From positions 46,389,139 through 46,453,138 of the forward strand of contig NC_037094.1 of NCBI RefSeq assembly GCF_002994745.2: DNA of 64,000 bases, in the 5' to 3' direction. This document shows positions 1 through 11,686 of the stretch, one piece after another. Under the pieces are notes generated by a model. That model was not told the DNA's origin. It made no database searches and was given only the letters and a program-made list of their open reading frames with translations. The position numbers were made by a program, and so were the translations under genes. The stretch's first letter is position 1. The number at the start of each line of letters is the position of its first letter. The stretch is from Rosa chinensis (Eukaryota > Streptophyta > Magnoliopsida > Rosales > Rosaceae).

Positions 1-3000
1 TTTATACATTATGTGAATTGGATTATGGATTCACTTCCAAATTGTGCATATTCACGTGAATCCTGTTCATTGAAATATTGTTGGAAGGACTCAATGTTGC
101 ATCTGTCTTGTAATCTTTATCGAGTCCAGTTACTGTTCATCTTTTTCTTTGTTCTTTGAATTGGAACAAGTATTGCCACCCAAAGCTCCTCCACAGTGCA
201 CAGACCGCGACAAAGATTACGTGGGCCCAGTATGAGGTAAAAGTAAAAAGGAAAAGGTACGTGAACGACAAACTTTAGGTCCCTATAAGAAAAGTTGATG
301 TTTGGACATGGAAATTGTCTTGTGAGTTTCTTTTGGTTGTCTAAGTAATGTTGATTGTTACTCTCTGTTACTCTCATGTTAGACTTGAAATGTCGTTTGA
401 CAACGTTCGAAGACTTCGAATCATTATTCCGGGAAGATCCTGTCGAGCACAACTCGTTGACGCTTCTCATGCCTTAGGGGTATGAGTCAAGAAAAGTGGA
501 TTTTCAGCTACTTAATCTACTTAACGACAGAACTATAATCCTCGCTTGGACATGTCAACTTCGAAATTAAGAGGAATTAATTGTGCTTTAGTACTGCCTT
601 TTGACGTTGCTTGTGTCATTTTAGGATTGAAAATCTGAAAGATTGGAGGAGAGAGCGAATTGCTACTTGAACGTCTTCTGTCCCCGAAAACTAAGCATGG
701 ATTCGGTGAGTGGTACCATATAAGGCGTTGCTTTAGGGTAGCCGAGGAAGCTACGCAATTAGAAAATTTATTGGTTTGACTAAGGTCACCTATGATATAC
801 CTGGTAGCGTTTAGACCTCTCGGGAATGCTTTAGCAAGTTAACGCGTGTTCAACATAGGCCAAAAGTTTATCATAAGGGAAGAGGTGTGCATCCACCTTG
901 CGACCTCTATGGCGGCTGCGTGAATTATGTTTCTTCAACTCACACCTATGTGAAGTGGGAACTCTGTGTCAGTTATGGCTATAACTGACTTGAGTTTCTA
1001 GATGTCGGGATTCGTGTACGTACAAGACTACTTTGTTCCGTGGAACAAAAGGTTTGACTTTGGGTATCGATTGATTGGGTAAACATCGACATGTTTTGAC
1101 TCTTGCGTGGTTGAGTTCGTTTGGAGCTCCACCATTTGCCGAAGTCAAAAATGAAAGGTCGTGAAGTAAGACGTCTTTCAAGGAAGCGCAGACGACTCTC
1201 TGGGATTCTGGCCGTCTACAACAATACGTATTACCGGTAAGATATCATTTGAGGACTGCAAGTATTTCTTCCTTGCTAATGGTTACGTTGACTTTTATTC
1301 CCTTGTTTTGGTTGATGTTTTTTTTACGATTCTCCAACCTCATTAAAGTTCTAGTTGGTTGAAATCATGATAGCTCAACGTTGAAATTTATCCATTTGAG
1401 TTGTTTCCAAGGTTTAGAAAATCTTGTGCCTCGAGAAAGCTTTACAGGTTGCAAAAGAATTTTTGACTAAAGTAATTTCAAAATTGTTTTCAATTCCAAC
1501 AATGTTCAGCATCTTGGCTAATGATTTGTAAAATTTCACTTCGTGTCAACTGGACATGAAGTCGTGGCAATTTTTCCAAATCTGCTTTATGAGAATGGAG
1601 AATTTGAAAACTTCTCTGCAAGTTGTTTTGGTAAAAATTTCACTTCCTTTCTCTTCCGTTCTTGGAAGTTTACGGATTTGGTATTGGGAATCATTTGGAA
1701 TTTCCTAGAGCTCAAATTCCTTTTCTTAGGAAATTTGCAAAATGAAGTTTTGGCATTGTTTTCGGTTGCTTATCCATATAAGTCAAGTTCAACGTAAACT
1801 GTAGTCAGGGAAGATATTCTCTACACTACTAGACGATTGGCAACCGAAGGTCGAGAAAGAGATGGTGAAGAGTGAAAGGCGGAAAGCTTGCGTCATCACC
1901 ATCAGAGAAATGCGACTTGTGTGTACTTAGCTTTTTGGCTTAACATGGTCTTGTTAAGGTGTAGACTAGAAAAGTGTCTTGACGTCAAGTACGTAACGGG
2001 TGTTGTTCATGGTTGCTTAACCATTAGTTCCTCTAATTTTGGCGAAGCTTACGAGATCGACGCTATGCTATGCGTGGAAGCATGTGAGCCTTCAATCTCC
2101 AAGCGGTAAACCTTTAACGGTGATCCTCGAATTTCGTCGAATCATGACGGAAGCGCTTGTTGAAGCTCGTTATCAAGACTGGTCGTCGATTCGACTAACT
2201 AGTGTCCAAGGACCTATTGGCACGTGGTTGTTGCAGGAGGGGCAACATGAGTCGATGTTGCTAAACGGCGTGTATCGTCGTCCGCATGGTTAGAAAGAGT
2301 ACTTCACTTTCGAGTTCATGGAGTGGATGCATTAGCCAAGATGGAGGTCATAAACGGCTACTTGACGAACTCGAATGCACCACGAGAAAATCTGTAAACT
2401 GTCATCATGTGGGAATTCGTGGAATAACTTCAGAATCGGTTGTTAGGCTCCGTCGTGTATTCCTTGTAAAGCGTGATTAGTAAAGACGGATGCTCAACTA
2501 GTTATGCATGTGTATGTCCTTCTAAGGACAGTGGCTTCTTCCACGGTAAACTGCGGGTTATATGTTAGTGAGCGATCGATGAACTCCTAACAAAGAGTGT
2601 ATTCCAATAGACGATAATGGTGGTCAAAGCTACGGATCGTAGCGACAACGTCGACTTGTTCTTCATAGTTGACGTGGGTCCCGCGTAAGGAACATAATTT
2701 TACCTACGGGTAGTTGTATTCGACTACGAGTAGTTATGTCTTTTGACAAAACTGCAATTCCCAGAACATTGTATTTGTAATAAGCGGGAATTGGATGAAG
2801 ACGTGAGTCGGCTATGAGTTGCCAGTTGTGGCAGTATTGTGTTTGGGGTAACAAGGTTGGTAGTTACCCAGTCTTATTGGTATAAACATGAATTGTCTAT
2901 GGAAATGATGAGTATAGTGGTGTTGTGAGGAGAGTAATGAGATTGTTGATTACTCAGTCCGGTTGTTATAAGAAAAGTCTTGTGGTTACCGAAAAGTGAA

Positions 3001-3227
3001 ATTTAGCGGAGTGAAGTGTATCCTGTTGGTGATAAATGAGGAACACTTGGTAAAGAGAAATGTTAGCTCCGATGTTGATATGTATGACTAGAAATAGTTG
3101 GGTTGTACCACAAGAAAGAATTTAAAATGTTATGGGTACTGGAGTCCGACATGAAAAATGAAGTAGTGTTGACCGTTTGACCAATCATGAAATTTCGAGG
3201 ACGAAATTTATTTAAGGGGGGTGGAAC
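1..3227 (+). mobile_element. Degraded internal region of a gypsy-type LTR retrotransposon, left end outside window
   Basis: This stretch ends in a purine tract followed directly by a long LTR, so it is the 3' internal part of an LTR element read on the + strand. The line just before the tract contains the phrase 'atttcgaggacgaaattt', which in many plant Ty3/gypsy elements sits at the end of pol. I found no reverse transcriptase, RNase H or integrase motif in any frame; the only open frames are under 120 codons and do not resemble gag or pol. It is either very decayed or belongs to a non-autonomous element. The upstream LTR is not in the window, so a target duplication cannot be tested. Confidence 0.6.
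3214..3227 (+). other. Polypurine tract of the first gypsy-type element
   Basis: A run of purines (aaggggggtggaa, then one C) stands immediately before the TG that opens the LTR. This is the expected plus-strand primer position for reverse transcription and fixes both the orientation and the LTR start. Confidence 0.65.
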
Positions 3228-3561
3228 TGTGAGCCCCGGAAAAGTTTATCGAATTGAAGTGAAATAGTTCGATAATTTATTTATCGATCTCAATAATTGT
3301 CAAAGTGCTCGAGGAAATTTTCAAAAATTTTCTTAAAGTGAAATCCTCAATTTAGGAGGTGGATGGTAAAGTTTACGGCACGACGAGTTCGTGGAAATTT
3401 TCGGAGAATTTTCCGGATAACCGAGCTATTTATCATGATTTTCCGAAGTTGTGGAATCCTAGAAAATAATTTAGAAAAATGGAAAGATAAGTGGCACGAT
3501 CCTAGCCTTCCATTCCCTCCACCGCTTAATCTTAGCCATCCTTGTTAATTGGACCAAGCTA

Positions 3562-3570
3562 TTTATATAG
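3562..3570 (+). promoter_or_regulatory. TATA-like box in the first gypsy-type LTR
   Basis: The sequence TTTATATAG lies about 335 bases into the LTR, a usual place for the U3/R promoter. It is the best TATA match in the early LTR. No transcription start can be shown. Confidence 0.4.
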
Positions 3571-4657
3571 GCCCTTGATCAGTTGGAAGGACCAGAAGGA
3601 TCGAGAGACAGAGAGAGAGAACCAGAGTTCTCTGACCGAGACGGACGCGACCCGCGACTGGGTCCGATCGGAAATCGCTTCTTCGGCCACCTCTCCGCGG
3701 CGGACCACCGGCAACAGCTTCGTCTCGGTGGCGCCTACATCCCTGTGGTCTCAGATTGTACATGCAGCGACTGTGAACGGAGAATCGACGATCCAAAGCA
3801 TGAAGAACCTCCGGCGAGTGTCAACGAATTACGGTGGCGACTCCGGTCACCGTTTGGGATGCATTTGGTATGGAACTTCATCCTCTCGTCATGCTCTACA
3901 CGTTTCTACACTTAGTTTTTGAATTAGATTAAGTTTTGATGATTTACGTTTCTGGGTAGCTACGGCTCCGACGTGTTCTTCGACGCCGGCGACCTTTCCG
4001 GCTCTCCTTGGCTTAGTCTCGGCCTCGACTGCAACTGTAGACAAGGAATTGGGCAGTTGGCTGGGCAGATCACGTTGACATCCTCAATTCATCATCTGCC
4101 TAGTTTCCGCAAGGAGTTTGATTTGGTTGCAGTTGGAATTTGAAGGTATAATTCAAAATGTTGAATTGAAGTTTGGTTATTGTCATGCAAATCCGAAGTT
4201 AGTAGCTTGAGTTGGTATGACTTGGTGGAAATCAGTTTCCTTGGCTGTGGAGTTTTGTCAGATTGTTATAGTTTCGGTAGCTTGGAGTTTATGTTTGAAT
4301 TGGGTAGGAAATTGATGTTGTTATGCTGAAAATTGGTCGTGGAACTGACTATGTAGAGTGGATTGTGATTATCAGGCTTGATGTCTTGTTAGTGTTGTTT
4401 GGAATTATTTCTGGCCGGTTTTGTAAGTTAAAGTCTTGTTGGTGTTGCTAAGGCAGGTAAATCGAAATGATTGGGAAAAGTTTGAGAAATGATCAAGTTA
4501 TGAAGTATGGGTGTACATAGTAATTCTATCAGAATTGTTATCCGACGAAATTTGAATTAGAATTAAAGTTGAGTGTTAAAGTGATAATAAGTAGAGATAA
4601 AAGAAATTAATATATATTGGGTGGCCTTTGTAAATCGGTTGCACTCAATATATGTTT

Positions 4658-4800
4658 GGTCAATATTGTAATTTCAAGTGAATGTTCGATAGTCTAAGTT
4701 AATTATCGAACCTATCTCGATTGGTCAAATGTGGTCAAACTGGTCAATGTTGGTCAAACGTTGGTCAAACAATGGTCAAAGTTGGTCAACTCCTGGTCAA
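4658..4800 (+). promoter_or_regulatory. Cluster of nine GGTCAA words (inverted W-box cores)
   Basis: GGTCAA occurs at 4658 and then eight more times between 4723 and 4800, at spacings of roughly 9 to 12 bases. The reverse complement TTGACC is the core of the W-box bound by WRKY factors in plants. The near-10-base period would place the sites on one face of the helix. The cluster is about 1.1 kb downstream of the TATA-like box, so it may act as an enhancer or may simply be a decayed short tandem repeat. Confidence 0.5.
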
Positions 4801-5922
4801 ACCAGGAAAACTTGATTGTACGATTTGTACTCGTCGAGATTTCAATTAATTGTTCAAAAGATATTGACTATCGAAATGTCGGAACTTAGGACTCCAGTTA
4901 CCCGAGGAACAGAAGGTTCGCGACTCTCAGAGTACGTGAGAGAAAGCATCGGAATCCAGGTAGGGTTTCAGGACTCTCCTCGGTTAGTGATTTTCTTATA
5001 TTGTTATTAAATGATGCATGTTAGTTGGTATGGTTTGGTCATGTTCAAATGCAATGCATACTAACCAAACCATGTGAGAAATGTGATGGCTTGAGAGCGA
5101 AGGGTGGCTCTGACTTCCTTGGGTTCGATCCCCAAAACCTCCGGAGGGTTAGTTACACCGGTCGGACGGTGAGCGATCGCAACGACGACCCGATCCGTGT
5201 GTGTAGCTAGGTAGCGGACGCTCTCGCTACGCTTACCTGGTGATAAATTAATTTGAGGTAAGGTCGTGTAGTGGGTCTATGGGACCGGCCATCAGGTAAT
5301 ATTTGGATTTGGCGCCGTATTTATTTAAGCATCATGCATAAGTTTTCAAATCGAGAAATATTATGAAGTTTGTCGTTCCTTAAAAATATTTGGTTTAAGC
5401 TTATTTTCATACTGGGATCCCAAATATATATTTACTGGTTTCAAACCTAGTCGTGGTAGAGTTCCTGTAGAGCAGCGAGGACGAAAGCTCACCCCTACAA
5501 CAGTGTGGATGCAGGTACTGTGCACTGGTGACGGGACAATAGCGGAAGGAGCTGGGTGTGCAGAACAAGTTCGGTAAATCGTCGTTTGAACCTTATTCTA
5601 AATTCTATTTCTCAAACTTCGTATTCCGAGACTTGTTAATAGTTAGCCTTATGTCAATGTTGGTTGAGTTCTCATTTCCTTGAAGTTCGTACCTCTTGTG
5701 TGAGAACTCATTTCAAGTTCTAGACGAATGAAATAAATTTTAGCAACTCAAAGGTTTTCACCTCAAAAATATTTGTAGCTTCCGCTGTGTTTTCACAAAA
5801 AGTTTTTCAAACAAAATGCCTAGCGGTTCTCTAGAATGTAAATCGAGCGTTCGGTTTATGTTTTAGAGGCTCGCGGCACTGTGACGTGCTTAAGCTGGTG
5901 AGGTGCAGCTTGGGGCGTTACA

Positions 5923-6375
5923 GTGAGGTTTCGGGTAGAGATCGAGTGAGGATTTTGGTTTTGGTCTGGGTCTGTCGACAGTGAGGCGACCAAGAAAGGA
6001 GACGAGTGAGGATTTGTGTTGCGTTTCCTATTTTTGGCTTTTGTTTTTGGGTCTATCGACAGAGATGAATCAAGATTGAAGGAGGTGCTAGTGGTCGAGA
6101 GAGGGTTTTGCTATTTTGTTATGTTTTTTGCTTTAAGTGTTAGGGTTTCAGCCGGATTTGGGAGGACCTATCAATTTGGAAAAGGATTCGCACAACAGAT
6201 TTATGTAAGAACGTGGTCTGAATCCAGACATTTAAATTTGGGGGTTGTCTCCTAATATTTGGACTTCCCTCCCTCGGAAGCTGGAGAAAAATTGTGGCGG
6301 AAAATCTCCCTCCTTTCTATCAAACATATTAATCAAACCACAGTTTATTGTTTCTTGTCGTATGATTAATACATG
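5923..6375. mobile_element. Left fragment of an older CACTA-type element
   Basis: This 0.45 kb lies between the gypsy LTR and the younger CACTA element. It contains words such as 'cacaacag' that resemble subterminal repeats, and its other side (13235-13454) continues with similar words and closes in a CACTA-type end. I read the two pieces as one older element split by the younger insertion; its own left end is lost or displaced by the gypsy LTR. The open frame at 6016-6255 starts inside this piece, shows no recognisable domain and is not called as a gene. Confidence 0.45.
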
Positions 6376-6390
6376 CACCATGTCAAAAAG

Positions 6391-7000
6391 GCCTTCAGAC
6401 GACAGAACTGTTCTGTCGTTTGAACGAACAAAAATGTGTCGTCTAGTACGGTGTTGTCTCTTGGGGGCATCAGATGACAGAAGTGTTCTGTCGTCTAATT
6501 TTTCAGACGACATAAAAAAATAAAAGTCTTGTGTCGTCTGATGAGTTTTGCATTTTGGGAACATTGTGATCTATCTCTTTAAAAGCATTCAAACAACAGT
6601 TTTGTATTGTCTGATAAACAAAACAACCACAGTATTTTTTAAATACTATTGTGTGAAGCATATTTGCAAGACTTATTTGTGTGGTCTGAATGCCCTTAAA
6701 TAAGAAATATGAAGACTCGTATGTAGTGTCTTCTCTCATACAACAACATTTAAAGGTTGTGCTAATTTACTTTAAACAACAATTATATGTGGTCGTAAAG
6801 AGCATCAAAGGACAATTAAGTGTTGTTCTAGGGTACATACATACGACACTTAAGTGTTGTGTGAAAGGTCTTTTATATTGTCTATGATTGATTCCAACCA
6901 CACTTATTTGTTGTTATTATACGTTTTAGCCAACACTTTCGTCTAACTTATGTTGTTGTTTTGCCCTTTAGACTACAATTTTCTGTCGTCCCAATGCCAA
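6391..7000. repeat. Left subterminal inverted-repeat array of CACTA element 1
   Basis: Units of the form CAGACGACA...TGTCGTCTG recur at about 6395-6422, 6470-6497 and 6504-6542 and then decay rightwards into CAAACAACA...TTGTCTG and related words up to about 7000. In well-studied CACTA elements such subterminal words are transposase binding sites; that role is inferred here. Confidence 0.7.
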
Positions 7001-7365
7001 AGAGACAATAGACTTCTATTTGATTTTTGTGTTTTTTTGTTTAGCTGCAACCACACATTTTGGTGTGCTTTTGTTGTAGCTTGCAATTTGAAATAACACA
7101 TTAATAGTCTCCTGTTACAATTGGTATGAATGCATCTGGAAATTAAAATTACCCCATGAAACCATAAAATCCACATCCAAAATCATTCATTACAATTTCC
7201 ACTAATCCATCATTGTCTCATGTACACAAACCTAATCATGAGCATCAGTTCAAAATGGCCCATATCTACTAATTTGAATCTGCAAACAAGTCCACATTCT
7301 TAATGAAGGAAGAATTTCTACTAGACACAAGTTAAATATGGGAACTAGCTAGCTGTACTACTGTA

Positions 7366-7426
7366 TTACACCTGGTGGCTTCCCTTGGGGATCACATAAT
7401 CTCCATAATTGTCCCTTGACAGCTTC
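7366..7426 (-). pseudogene. Unidentified terminal exon fragment inside CACTA 1
   Basis: On the minus strand an acceptor-like TGTGTAG precedes a frame reading KLSRDNYGDYVIPKGSHQV and then TAA. The shape is that of a last coding exon, but I do not recognise the protein. It lies downstream of the other captured exons in the same orientation. Confidence 0.3.
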
Positions 7427-7830
7427 CTACACAGAAGCATGCATGATTATCACCAAAATAGGGGAGAAACAAACATAACATGTTAAAAGAAAATCTCAAT
7501 TAAGATGCCAGTCTTGTAGAAATGAACTAATATAACATGACCAAACATACTTGGGGTACTCATGTGCTTAGATGAGAAGATATTTTCGTGTAATAGTTGC
7601 CTATTTTAGTTTCTTATATAGAAATAAACAATCATAACAAAAATGTTTGGAAACTAGCTTGGCATAAATTACTGGATACTAATGGTTATAATGGCCAGGA
7701 CTCATATCCAATGGTCAAAACAAGAACAAATGTAGATGTCCACTCAAGAGAGAGATTTTATATGTGCATATGTGGGTGTAGCAGTCAGCTGGGAGTCAAA
7801 CATCTCAGACCGATTGAAAATGGATGATAC

Positions 7831-7957
7831 CTGAAGAACTCCCTTGGTTGTGAAGTCAAATGTAGCTGATAGCTGTCCTGTGCCATCAATCCAACTTATT
7901 ATCCGCAGTCTGTGGCTATCTGCACAAGTGGAGTCCACGTAAACAACATAAGCACTT
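7831..7957 (-). pseudogene. Unidentified captured exon inside CACTA 1
   Basis: A 127-base minus-strand frame is bordered by an acceptor-like TTATTAG and a donor GTATCA. It reads AYVVYVDSTCADSHRLRIIS and continues through WIDGTGQLSATFDFTTKGVL. The frame is open throughout, which is unlikely by chance in this AT-rich stretch. I do not recognise the protein. Confidence 0.4.
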
Positions 7958-7970
7958 CTAATAAAGGTAA

Positions 7971-7973
<3 letters not shown>

Positions 7974-8008
<35 letters not shown>
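7974..8008. repeat. (GA)n microsatellite
   Basis: An uninterrupted GA dinucleotide run of about 35 bases. It gives rise to spurious Ser-Leu repeat frames on the minus strand and sits right at the donor side of the ABCA exon fragment. Confidence 0.9.
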
Positions 8009-8011
<3 letters not shown>

Positions 8012-8106
8012 TTGTCAGGATGATCCCTCTTTTCTTTGTTTTGCCCGTATAGATTATGTCTTGAAGCTGGATCGAGTCCAGTGCTAGGCTCATCCATATA
8101 AACAAC
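8012..8106 (-). pseudogene. Captured exon fragment of an ABCA-type ABC transporter
   Basis: After an acceptor-like CTGTAG the minus strand reads VVYMDEPSTGLDPASRHNLY. This contains the Walker B aspartate-glutamate pair and the D-loop (STGLDPASR) of an ABC ATPase, in the form typical of plant subfamily A transporters. About 60 bases in, the expected continuation switches frame (a reading like KTKKRGIILTS appears in the next frame), so the fragment is broken. Only this small part of the nucleotide-binding domain is present. It lies inside CACTA element 1 and is best explained as gene-fragment capture. Confidence 0.75.
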
Positions 8107-9969
8107 CTACAGGCGAGTTTGCAAATGAATGCAGTAAATAAGATATCAAGAAATTTACAAACTGCAAGACAAACAAAATACTCAAAACGTCAAAACCCAT
8201 ATCAGTCAAAAACGAAAGTCTTGAAACCACCCAAAATTAAAGCCTCACCTTGAACCTTTTCTAATTGATCGCGCAAAACCCAGACTCGCAAAAAATACTC
8301 CTAAAATATCAAAATCCATATTAATTCAAAGGCAACCACAACAGCGAACTCAATCAAAACCAAAAAAACATAGAAATGAGTAAACTAATTTAATTTAACC
8401 CCAAAATCCATAGATATTGTCTTCAAAACACAGACAACATCCACAGCAGAGATGAAATAGATAGGAAAAGGCAACATTTTCCATTCAAAACAACAACCAA
8501 TACAATTTACAGCACAACAACAAACTTCTTTTCTTTGTTTCCAGTCTAAATTTCTCCCCCTTCAATATGTACTACCTGCAAATTAAAAACAGACAACAAA
8601 AATGAAAAACCGGACTCAACCTATGAACAATACAATTAAAAAATTTCAAATTTAAAAAAAAAACCAAAAACACAACAATCAATTAAATTCCTATTGATTA
8701 GTGAAAAAATAAAAAAACTTAGTCTAGGTAAAACAGAACCATCCCTCCTATTTTCTTCAATTCAGAAGTATTGTTGATGTCTTGATGACAAAATAAGTAA
8801 AAGCCAAAGAAAGCTGTAGTTAAATAAATCTTTATCTTATTAAAAAGATACTGCCTTAAGCTTGAACTTTAAAAATATAGTGGTTATTCTTTCTCATACA
8901 TCTGTTTCTTGCTTACCACCCAGATGGGATATAATATCATATCAAACGGTTGAGCAAGACACATCTAAAGCCATAAACTAAATCGAGATGCAGACTTCCT
9001 GATTGCATCTACAATATAGCTGGCATTGAAACCCATCATCCAATCATTATCGAAACCCATCATCCAATCATTATCGAAAGTACATCCCAAATCACGTGGT
9101 CGGTTATGTACTGTATGCATCGACAGCAAATCATCCCTAAATACACTTACTGTTAAACAACCACAGGCTTATATTCTAATAAACAAATCAAAGTTAGCGT
9201 GAAATACTGATTAGTCTACTCATTTATAATTTATTAGAGGTGCCATGGACTCGGTACAATTATAAATTAAGCTAGAGTTCCTTAGCCAACAACGAGCACT
9301 CTGTATTTTCTTTTCTTTTCACGTAATGCATAGCGTGCTGTACCTAACAGATAGCAGACCCCTCTGTTTTTTTTTTTTTTTGTTAACTAAAATAATGTGC
9401 ATCAAAAAATAATGAACCTTTCTCTTCACATAAATTTCATAACTCAATAATAAGAGCATATGGCATTAGGAGGGTTATATTGTACTACTCCCTCAAATAT
9501 TCTTGGAGCAAAATTGTAATACAGAGTCCATAAAGACATAGTACCACAGGATCCTTATATAAAAGAGCTTCTAAGAATTTAGAACTCAGAATCCTCTGCT
9601 AAATATGGTTCAGAGCATGATAACTATAAAGAAGAATGAATGTTCTGATAGTTTAATTAAGCAATGCATAAGACCAAAAAGGCTTTAATTAACGAAGTGC
9701 AAGCAAAGTTCTTTCGTACTGGGTTTATGAACAAAAAGGAAGAGACAAATATAGCAGGCGCAAATGCATTCATGATTTATACCCATTAATTTCAGCAAAT
9801 AAAAGCGAAACTCTTAAGCAACTGGAACTCAACCAACACCAAATGAAACTCCTAAACAACTGGATACACATAACAGAACCACAGATCCTTTAACCAACTA
9901 TGTTGTTACTACAAAGCTTGATTAAAATTCCTCATCTTGTTGTGTAAGAGAGAAGAAAATAAAACTAAC
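8107..9969. other. Non-coding interior of CACTA 1
   Basis: AT-rich sequence without a convincing gene. One minus-strand piece near 8232-8276 reads RVWVLRDQLEKVQ before a donor GTGAGG and may be another captured exon. A 25-base direct repeat (aacccatcatccaatcatt...) stands twice at 9028-9077. A T-run lies at 9368-9382. Confidence 0.5.
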
Positions 9970-10019
9970 CAATCTCCTAAGAACCGCGTCATCTAGTTCC
10001 TGAGGATTATTAGTAGCAC
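9970..10019 (-). pseudogene. Captured exon of an AAA ATPase (spastin/katanin-like)
   Basis: A 50-base minus-strand exon is bordered by acceptor CTTGCAG and donor GTTAGT and reads GATNNPQELDDAVLRRL. This is the sensor-1/second region of homology stretch (GATN-P-LD-A--RR) of meiotic-clade AAA ATPases such as spastin, fidgetin or katanin; the 'PQELDDAVLRRL' form is closest to the spastin-like plant proteins. The rest of the domain is not in the neighbourhood. It lies inside CACTA element 1, so it is read as a captured fragment. Confidence 0.75.
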
Positions 10020-10101
10020 CTGCAAGAATATAAAAATAATATTAGAGAGGCATACTAAAATCTATTTAGGTTTTGGTATGATCAGAATGAAAATATAAAA
10101 T

Positions 10102-10102
10102 G

Positions 10103-10152
<50 letters not shown>
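10102..10152. repeat. poly(A) followed by (AT)n microsatellite
   Basis: A run of about 18 A is followed by about 17 AT dinucleotides. Simple repeat in the interior of CACTA 1. Confidence 0.9.
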
Positions 10153-10419
10153 CAGCCCTCGAAACTCATCTAACATATTATGTCAGAACTTTATTCCCTG
10201 CCACCCTTTATCCCTTGACTTATTTAATTCAATTAATTCCAGGAGATGACTAAAGTTTGCTTTTAAGGTTTTATTAACAATCCAAGTGAACTTATTTTCC
10301 CTGATCAAAATCCCAAGCAGACTACAATGATTAGAAATAAGAAGGGCATTATCTAACAAGTTGGCATTATCTAATATCTAACAAGGGAACTGTCACCGTG
10401 ACATATATATAGTAGCGGC

Positions 10420-10653
10420 TTAGCAGCATTTGGATTCGTTGGAACAGGCTTGATCCATTGCTTAATGCCTTTAATAATACCAGGGTACAGAACACCCTGC
10501 TCCTCTCCACCAGATGAAGTGTATTTGTGATTATCCCTCAGTCATCGGATCAATCACAGAGATAGTGGTCTTCTTTGATCCAAGTGTAACTGCTCCATCA
10601 TCTAACGTATAGGGCGTCTTATAGACGACCTCAGCCATAGGAATATTAAGTTT
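10420..10653 (-). pseudogene. Unidentified captured exon, frame broken
   Basis: After an acceptor-like CTTGCAG the minus strand reads KLNIPMAEVVYKTPYTLDDG, AVTLGSKKTTISVIDPMTE, and then, after a frame change near 10540, NHKYTSSGGEEQGVLYPGII and KGIKQWIKPVPTNPNAAK. The two halves look like one protein interrupted by a small indel. I do not recognise it. Same strand as the other fragments. Confidence 0.45.
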
Positions 10654-11364
10654 CTGCAAGCAAGTCAATTATTAATGTACAATACAACCCCAGTATGTAC
10701 AAAATATATCCTATCAGTAAAACTTTGTATATAATCTAATTCATTGCAGCTATAAGTCGGGAGTTTCTCAACTTCCAAAGTACTTATCCTTCAAGAATGT
10801 GGCAATCCTTATACATCCAAAGCTATTGTTATGCTGGAACTACAAAGTTTATTAAGATTATCTAAGAAAATATGAAATTCATCTCATTGCAGATAATATC
10901 CATATTATACTATGAAGCTGTTTGTTTAGAGACTAGATCTACAGTCTCCACATAAAGGTATTTACTTACCCTCCAGTAGTTGCAGTAGCAGGTTGCCCAG
11001 TGGCGTCATTCCTCTTGATGGAATCAAAATTCAGAACTAGCAGATTGAATACTAGCACGGAAGCACCTTTACAATTACTGGTAGATATTAAAATTATAAT
11101 AATAAAAAGAACCACAATTAAGCATCAATAACAGTTCAAAATCCAAAATTGAATTACTACAAAATTAGCAAGAACCCTAATTTCCCAAACCGTAAATGCC
11201 TAATTAGTATTCGAACACTATCTTATCAATAGTGTAACACAATCCAATATCTACACTATCTTATCATCAGTATAACACAATCCAATATCAATACATAGTC
11301 GACATATCAAACAAATTATATAAACAAAAGATTGGGAAAAAAAAAGAGGATCGAGTAACCGCAC

Positions 11365-11462
11365 CTTGTACTGAAATTTTTCCCAGAATTTCTCAACCCA
11401 GAATATGTCTCACATGTTAGTATGAGTTGAGCCCTTGTTACGAGTCACCAACTTTGATATTC
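11365..11462 (-). pseudogene. Unidentified captured exon with one stop
   Basis: Bordered by acceptor CTTGCAG and donor GTGCGG on the minus strand. The best frame reads GISKLVTRNKGSTHTNM, stop, DIFWVEKFWEKFQYK. The splice borders and the readable second half suggest a decayed exon of an unknown gene. Confidence 0.35.
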
Positions 11463-11601
11463 CTGCAAGTAAAAGGCATAATAAGCTTGCCATTCAAGGA
11501 CATATCACAACTGAATTAACTCTGTGAATTGAAATTGTATTGTAATTGGCAGGTTAATCAGCATGACATTGACAAAGCAAAGAGAAAACTAATTGTAATA
11601 C

Positions 11602-11686
11602 CTTTGGACTAATAAGGTGTCGTTCTGGATCTGCATAAGCGCAGCCTCTTGGACCTCTTCTCGCAAACATTATTGCACTAACACGT
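11602..11686 (-). pseudogene. Unidentified captured exon
   Basis: Bordered by acceptor ATCTGCAG and donor GTATTA on the minus strand; reads VSAIMFARRGPRGCAYADPE and RHLISPK without a stop. Protein not recognised. It is the next exon upstream of the fragment at 11365-11462 and may come from the same donor gene. Confidence 0.35.

Larger units (their letters stand above)
3228..5922 (+). repeat. Long (about 2.7 kb) 3' LTR, gypsy/Tekay-like
   Basis: The segment opens with TGTGAGCCCC after a polypurine tract and closes with GGCGTTACA, giving TG...CA ends. The length fits the long LTRs of plant chromoviruses of the Tekay/Del type (family assignment is inference). Its first 450 bases match, in order and at many sites, the LTRs at 54462 and 58608: shared blocks include 'gttcgataattta', 'cacgacga' and 'ttttccg..taaccgagctattta'. 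It holds a TATA-like box near its start and a cluster of GGTCAA words. Open frames inside it (for example 3542-3922) are in LTR sequence and are not taken as genes. The 5 bases after it are GTGAG, the expected position of a target duplication. Confidence 0.7.

Noticed and set aside
1..3180. Possible gag-pol of the first gypsy-type element
   Set aside because: No reverse transcriptase, RNase H or integrase motif was found in any frame; only the 3' end phrase and purine tract support a retroelement.
6391..6545. Regularly spaced palindromic words that resemble a CRISPR array
   Set aside because: Units are unequal, in both orientations, and lie in the subterminal zone of a CACTA element with a proper duplication; the genome is a plant.
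7744..8105. Open frames with Ser-Leu repeats on the minus strand
   Set aside because: The repeat is a translated (GA)n microsatellite. Only the ABCA piece within it is supported.
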